A DNA stretch of 64,000 nt, taken from contig JAFYQK010000001.1 in NCBI GenBank assembly GCA_017547165.1, forward strand, positions 1 through 64,000, read 5' to 3'. This stretch comes from Bacteroidaceae bacterium (GTDB lineage Bacteria; Bacteroidota; Bacteroidia; Bacteroidales; Bacteroidaceae). The notes beneath the pieces are model-generated. The model was not told the origin of the DNA. It saw only the letters and a list, made by a program, of their open reading frames with translations, and did no database searches. A program made the translations under genes and the position numbers. This document shows positions 60,884-64,000 of the stretch, piece after piece (position 1 is the first letter of the stretch; the number at the start of each line of letters is the position of its first letter).

Positions 60884-61308
60884 AGAAACAGTGGTTTGGC
60901 TTGTCGCTGGTCTTTTTGATTTTTAAGAAAGACGAGAGGAAAGTCCGGGCAACACAGGACAATCCGCTACCTAACGGGTAGGAACCAGTGATGGTTGGTC
61001 AGTGCAGAAGAAAATAACCGCCTATGTTTCATGGGTAAGGGTGAGAAGGTGGGGTAAGGGCCCACCAGGCGTGTGGTGACATGCGTGCTGTGCACTCCGG
61101 ATGTTGAAAGTTCGCGTATACCAGCGCAGATTCTTTTTGCAGAATTGTGAAAGGGCGAGAGGGCTGTCCGTCCGAGCTGGAGGGTAGAACGATAGAGGCT
61201 GATGGTGACATCAGTAGTGGATAAATGACAAGCGGCGACATGTATCAAGCGATTGTTTGCTATATTGACGTGCACAGAACCCGGCTTATAGAACCGCTGC
61301 TTCTTTTT
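60884..61308 (+). ncRNA. rnpB: RNase P RNA, class A
   Basis: The conserved 5' core GAGAGGAAAGTCCGGGC is at about 60952 and the 3' core ACAGAACCCGGCTTAT at about 61274, with the class A P1 stem pairing the 5' CAGTGGTTT to the 3' GAACCGCTG. The RNA is the catalytic subunit that removes tRNA 5' leaders. A T-rich tract at 61301-61309 marks the end. Confidence 0.96.
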
Positions 61309-61334
61309 CTAAATTATAAAAATAAAGAATTTAT

Positions 61335-62624
61335 ATGACTTTAGAAGAAAGAATGGAGATGTGGTGGAATATTGATGAGAGCCAATGCTGTTGTTTTAAG
61401 CGTTGGGCTCTTGTGCTTTTCAAACGTATCTATATCACCATAGAACATTTTATCAATAATAATCTTGGGTCATATGCCTCGGCTTTGACATATAACACCA
61501 CTCTTGCTGTTGTGCCGGTTCTGGCCATTATCTTTGCCATAGCAAGGGGATTCGGGTTTGATAATTTAATTGAGGGACGACTCCGCTCGGCTTTGGCTTC
61601 TTTCAGTCCCGAGATGACAGAGATGGTGCTTGATTTTGTGGAGCGTTACCTGCAACATACCAAGAGTGGAGTATTCCTTGGCTTTGGTCTGCTGTTGTTG
61701 TTTTATACTTTGGTGAACCTTACATCCAACATAGAAACTGCATTCAATACTGTGTGGCAAGTTACAAACAGTCGTAATATATACAGAAGGATAACAGATT
61801 ACATATCGGTGTTTTTGCTGTTGCCTATATTGATGATTATTACCAACGGTCTCAATGTAGTGATGCTGGCCTTGGAGACGTGGTTTGAGGTGACTTTGTC
61901 AATGGGTAGCACTTTCCATGTTATTGTGGTAATGTTGCCTGTCTTTGTCAGCAGTTTGGTTTTTGTGCTGCTTTATAAACTGATGCCGAATACCCATGTA
62001 CGTTGGACGGCATGCATTGGTCCTGGCATTATTGCAGGCTTACTGTTCTTAGGATTGGAGTATTTTTACATTCATTATCAGATAAAACTTTCGTCATACA
62101 ATGCCATTTATGGTTCGTTTGCAGCCATACCTTTGCTTTTGATTTTCATTCAGTTTACATGGTACATATGTCTAATTGGATGTCAGTTGACATATGCAAA
62201 CCAGATGGTGAGGGAATATGCCTTCGAACGTTCGACAAGGGGCATGAGTAGACGGTTCAGAGATACTTTGTCTATCTTATTGGTGCGTCATATTTCAAAA
62301 GGCTTTGCAGAAGGAAAGCGTCCGCAAAGCCAACAGGAACTCTCGCACGCGACAAGATTGCCTAGTGCACTGGTAAGCGTTTTGCTGGAGGAGTTGGTTA
62401 GTGTCGGAGTATTGGCAGTGACATACAACAACTCTGGGACAGAAATGCTTTATACTCCTGCTGTTGATATTCATAAACTGACTGTGCGAATGGTGGTGAG
62501 CAAACTGGATGCTCGTGGTACAGAGGACTTCTCTCCATCATGGATGTTGCACAATTCAGAATGGAAACATATAAGGCATTACAGATATTACGATGTTGAT
62601 GATGCCTTGATATTGGATATATAA
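61335..62624 (+). CDS. YihY/BrkB-family inner-membrane protein
   Basis: A 429-residue protein. Six membrane helices lie in residues about 40-300 with the YihY pattern (SYASALTYNTTLAVVPVLAIIFAIARGFG, LVNLTSNIETAFNTVW, YASYNAIYGSFAAIPLLLIFIQFTWYICLIG-like). A cytosolic C-terminal domain of about 130 residues resembles a winged helix, as in many Bacteroidetes members. The old annotation as ribonuclease BN is wrong; the function is unknown. Confidence 0.9.
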   Translation: MTLEERMEMWWNIDESQCCCFKRWALVLFKRIYITIEHFINNNLGSYASALTYNTTLAVVPVLAIIFAIARGFGFDNLIEGRLRSALASFSPEMTEMVLDFVERYLQHTKSGVFLGFGLLLLFYTLVNLTSNIETAFNTVWQVTNSRNIYRRITDYISVFLLLPILMIITNGLNVVMLALETWFEVTLSMGSTFHVIVVMLPVFVSSLVFVLLYKLMPNTHVRWTACIGPGIIAGLLFLGLEYFYIHYQIKLSSYNAIYGSFAAIPLLLIFIQFTWYICLIGCQLTYANQMVREYAFERSTRGMSRRFRDTLSILLVRHISKGFAEGKRPQSQQELSHATRLPSALVSVLLEELVSVGVLAVTYNNSGTEMLYTPAVDIHKLTVRMVVSKLDARGTEDFSPSWMLHNSEWKHIRHYRYYDVDDALILDI

Positions 62625-62638
62625 CTAATTAAAACAAA

Positions 62639-62700
62639 TTGTTGACGTACCAACAATCCTTTTATGTAGTGTCATTAAAGAGTTGTTGATACGTCAACAA
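62639..62700. repeat. Two direct copies of an 18-bp palindrome
   Basis: TTGTTGACGTACCAACAA (62639-62656) and TTGTTGATACGTCAACAA (62683-62700) are imperfect palindromes 44 bp apart. The following bases (about TTTTATGTAnnGTC) are repeated as well, so a unit of about 41 bp is duplicated. It lies between convergent genes and could be a paired protein-binding site or bidirectional terminators. Confidence 0.75.
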
Positions 62701-62738
62701 AGTTTTTATGTATGGTCGTAAAAATGACCTTTCGTAAT

Positions 62739-63638
62739 TTAGAATTCGTGATTGTATTCTCCATCGTAATCCAACTCAAAAACAATCTCGCCAGATTCCG
62801 ATGCATAAGGAAAGAATTTGCCAGAATAGTTTGTGGCATAGTTGATTTTCATAGGAACGTTGATGAAGTTCTGTTTGCCAAGTTCTTCTCCGTTGACATC
62901 TAAGGCAGCAACACTGATATTTATATTCGCACTGTCTTCCGGCAGGAAGAAGTAAGAAGATACATATTTTATTTTTGAAGGTTCAATATTCACATCAATT
63001 GTGCGACTGAAATCCTTTATGTTGGCACAATGTTTAGTTTCGCTATTAAGGACATTACCGGCATCGGAACTGCTGATGACAAATTTACTGAGATTTGATG
63101 GTATATGTTCGTCTTTTAGATATACTGCAAAACGTGCAGTGCATCTTTTGAGGGATAGTGTGCGTGTATCAGAATAACTTTCGCTTACAACAATATTTTG
63201 CCGGCATAGCAGAGTGTTGGGAACCCATCCTTCACTGAAATATATACTGTCAGAACTTGCTACATGGCATTGTTGGCTGCCGTCCCATCCTAATGCAAGG
63301 ATGGTGTACTTGCCATATTTCAATGTGCGGGAGAACTTGCCAAACGAGTAGTCGTCTTTGTCTTGATATTCGATACTATCAAGCAGGTTTCCATTCAGGT
63401 CATATATGCCCAAAAGTAGGTTGTCGGTGCCAGACTTTTCTGTAGCTCGTGTATCAAGTTCCTCAAAACTGTCAAGGTTAAATCCAGTGACTTTAAAGTG
63501 CATGAGTTTTTCTCCCCTTGAAGAGTCTGGTGTGCTATCTTCTTCTTCAAAACTCATAATCTGGCACGAACAGACAAACAGCATGCAACCTAAAATATAT
63601 AGGAAGTGTTTTGTGAGCATTGATAAGGTTCTATTCAT
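62739..63638 (-). CDS. FimB/Mfa2-like fimbrial lipoprotein
   Basis: A 299-residue lipoprotein with signal ILGCMLFVCSC. The pattern fits the DUF1812/FimB-Mfa2 group: LHFKVTGFNLDS-type first strand, YGKYTILALGWDG, then TLSLKRCTARFAVYLKDEHIPSNLSKF and a terminal barrel-like stretch with FFPYA. In Porphyromonas such proteins anchor or limit the length of fimbriae. It has its own neighbourhood of a polysaccharide exporter and no other fimbrial subunit gene in the window. Confidence 0.72.
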   Translation of the reverse strand: MNRTLSMLTKHFLYILGCMLFVCSCQIMSFEEEDSTPDSSRGEKLMHFKVTGFNLDSFEELDTRATEKSGTDNLLLGIYDLNGNLLDSIEYQDKDDYSFGKFSRTLKYGKYTILALGWDGSQQCHVASSDSIYFSEGWVPNTLLCRQNIVVSESYSDTRTLSLKRCTARFAVYLKDEHIPSNLSKFVISSSDAGNVLNSETKHCANIKDFSRTIDVNIEPSKIKYVSSYFFLPEDSANINISVAALDVNGEELGKQNFINVPMKINYATNYSGKFFPYASESGEIVFELDYDGEYNHEF

Positions 63639-63660
63639 GGTATTATATTAAGTAAGGTAT

Positions 63661-63704
63661 AAAAAACACACACATAAGAAGTGTTTGGTTCTTAATGTGT
63701 GTGT
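63661..63704 (-). terminator. Rho-independent terminator of the exporter gene
   Basis: ACACACACAT at 63666-63675 pairs with ATGTGTGTGT at 63695-63704, the stem is extended by AAGAA/TTCTT, and the minus strand continues with TTTTTT. Confidence 0.88.
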
Positions 63705-63718
63705 AATGATTATTTGGT

Positions 63719-64000
63719 TTAACTTCCCGATTCTTTCTTGATGGCAAACACTAGAGCTACTATACTTGAGGCTAAACCGAGTATACTCGCGCCAGCACCG
63801 AGGAAAGTGTAGAAAGCACTGCTCTTAACGCCAAGACTCTTATTGGGTTCTATGTATATCATGTCGTTTTGTTGTACATAGAAAGCAGGACTATTGAAAA
63901 TGTCAACATTTGTTAGATCTAAGGTAAACATTTCTCTCTTTCCATCTGTTTCGCGGAACAATTTGACTTTGGTACGAATGGAGGATTCGCTCAAATCGCC
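63719..64000 (-). CDS. Polysaccharide export protein (Wza-like), C-terminal part
   Basis: The last 93 residues of a protein whose start is outside the window. The strand pattern TKVKLFRETDGKREMFTLDL, FNSPAFYVQQNDMIYIEPN is the SLBB-type end of Bacteroidetes polysaccharide export lipoproteins, and a final membrane helix (FLGAGASILGLASSIVALVFAI) follows. It should form the outer-membrane channel for capsule or exopolysaccharide, and fits the glycosyltransferase-flippase genes at 49.5-55 kb. Confidence 0.85.
   Translation of the reverse strand, partial: GDLSESSIRTKVKLFRETDGKREMFTLDLTNVDIFNSPAFYVQQNDMIYIEPNKSLGVKSSAFYTFLGAGASILGLASSIVALVFAIKKESGS

Noticed and set aside
1-64000. tRNA genes and transposase-bearing insertion sequences.
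   Set aside because: I looked for T-loop GTTCGA words in a cloverleaf context and for transposase motifs on both strands and found none; the few GTTCGA words belong to the 76-bp repeats or to coding DNA.

Overview
The window looks like a chromosome segment of a gut- or rumen-type Bacteroidales bacterium, most likely Prevotellaceae. Supporting signs are Bacteroidetes promoters (TTTG, 18-20 bp, TAnnTTTG), weak or absent Shine-Dalgarno sites, order-typical families (DUF3256, DUF4831, DUF5103, DUF5689, FimB/Mfa2), a TonB-dependent receptor with surface lipoproteins, an archaeal-type ProS and pyruvate:ferredoxin oxidoreductase. The placement is inferred from families; no marker tree was run.

1-13 kb: the 3' end of a 5S rRNA, then housekeeping genes (truA, rpmE type B) interleaved with three exported nucleases (endonuclease I, DNA/RNA non-specific endonuclease, EEP phosphodiesterase). 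They surround a TonB receptor - DUF5689 lipoprotein - OB-fold lipoprotein operon. I read this as a candidate extracellular nucleic-acid foraging locus.

13-25 kb: core metabolism (fba, obgE, adk, hpt, pgeF, coaX, an AmpG-like permease, proS) and a four-helix-bundle suffix protein. The gaps hold short-period arrays: 10-bp phased CCTAGG, 9-bp GACCTTAAA and 7-bp GCTCACC. Some of them run through stop codons.

25-37.5 kb: an accessory region with a 1123-aa secreted protein, a 57-aa peptide gene missed by ordinary length cut-offs, a GxxExxY protein, a degenerate S24-like protein, a HipBA module and a DUF4143-type ATPase. These are separated by many copies of a large imperfectly palindromic intergenic repeat (about 260 bp), one of which is a 100-bp-arm inverted repeat.

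37.5-49.5 kb: a 2034-aa GH20 hexosaminidase - GH33 sialidase fusion for host glycans, mtgA, a second ATPase whose Walker B glutamate is glutamine, and nifJ.

49.5-64 kb: a polysaccharide cluster (four glycosyltransferases, a flippase and a partial Wza-like exporter at the edge), DUF5103, a TRIC-type channel, an overlapping cassette of secreted protein - HprK-like kinase - S24/S26 peptidase - PqqD protein resembling orphan RiPP maturation machinery, a DegP/HtrA lipoprotein, RNase P RNA with a clear promoter, a YihY/BrkB protein and a FimB/Mfa2-like lipoprotein. No tRNA, CRISPR array or transposase was found.
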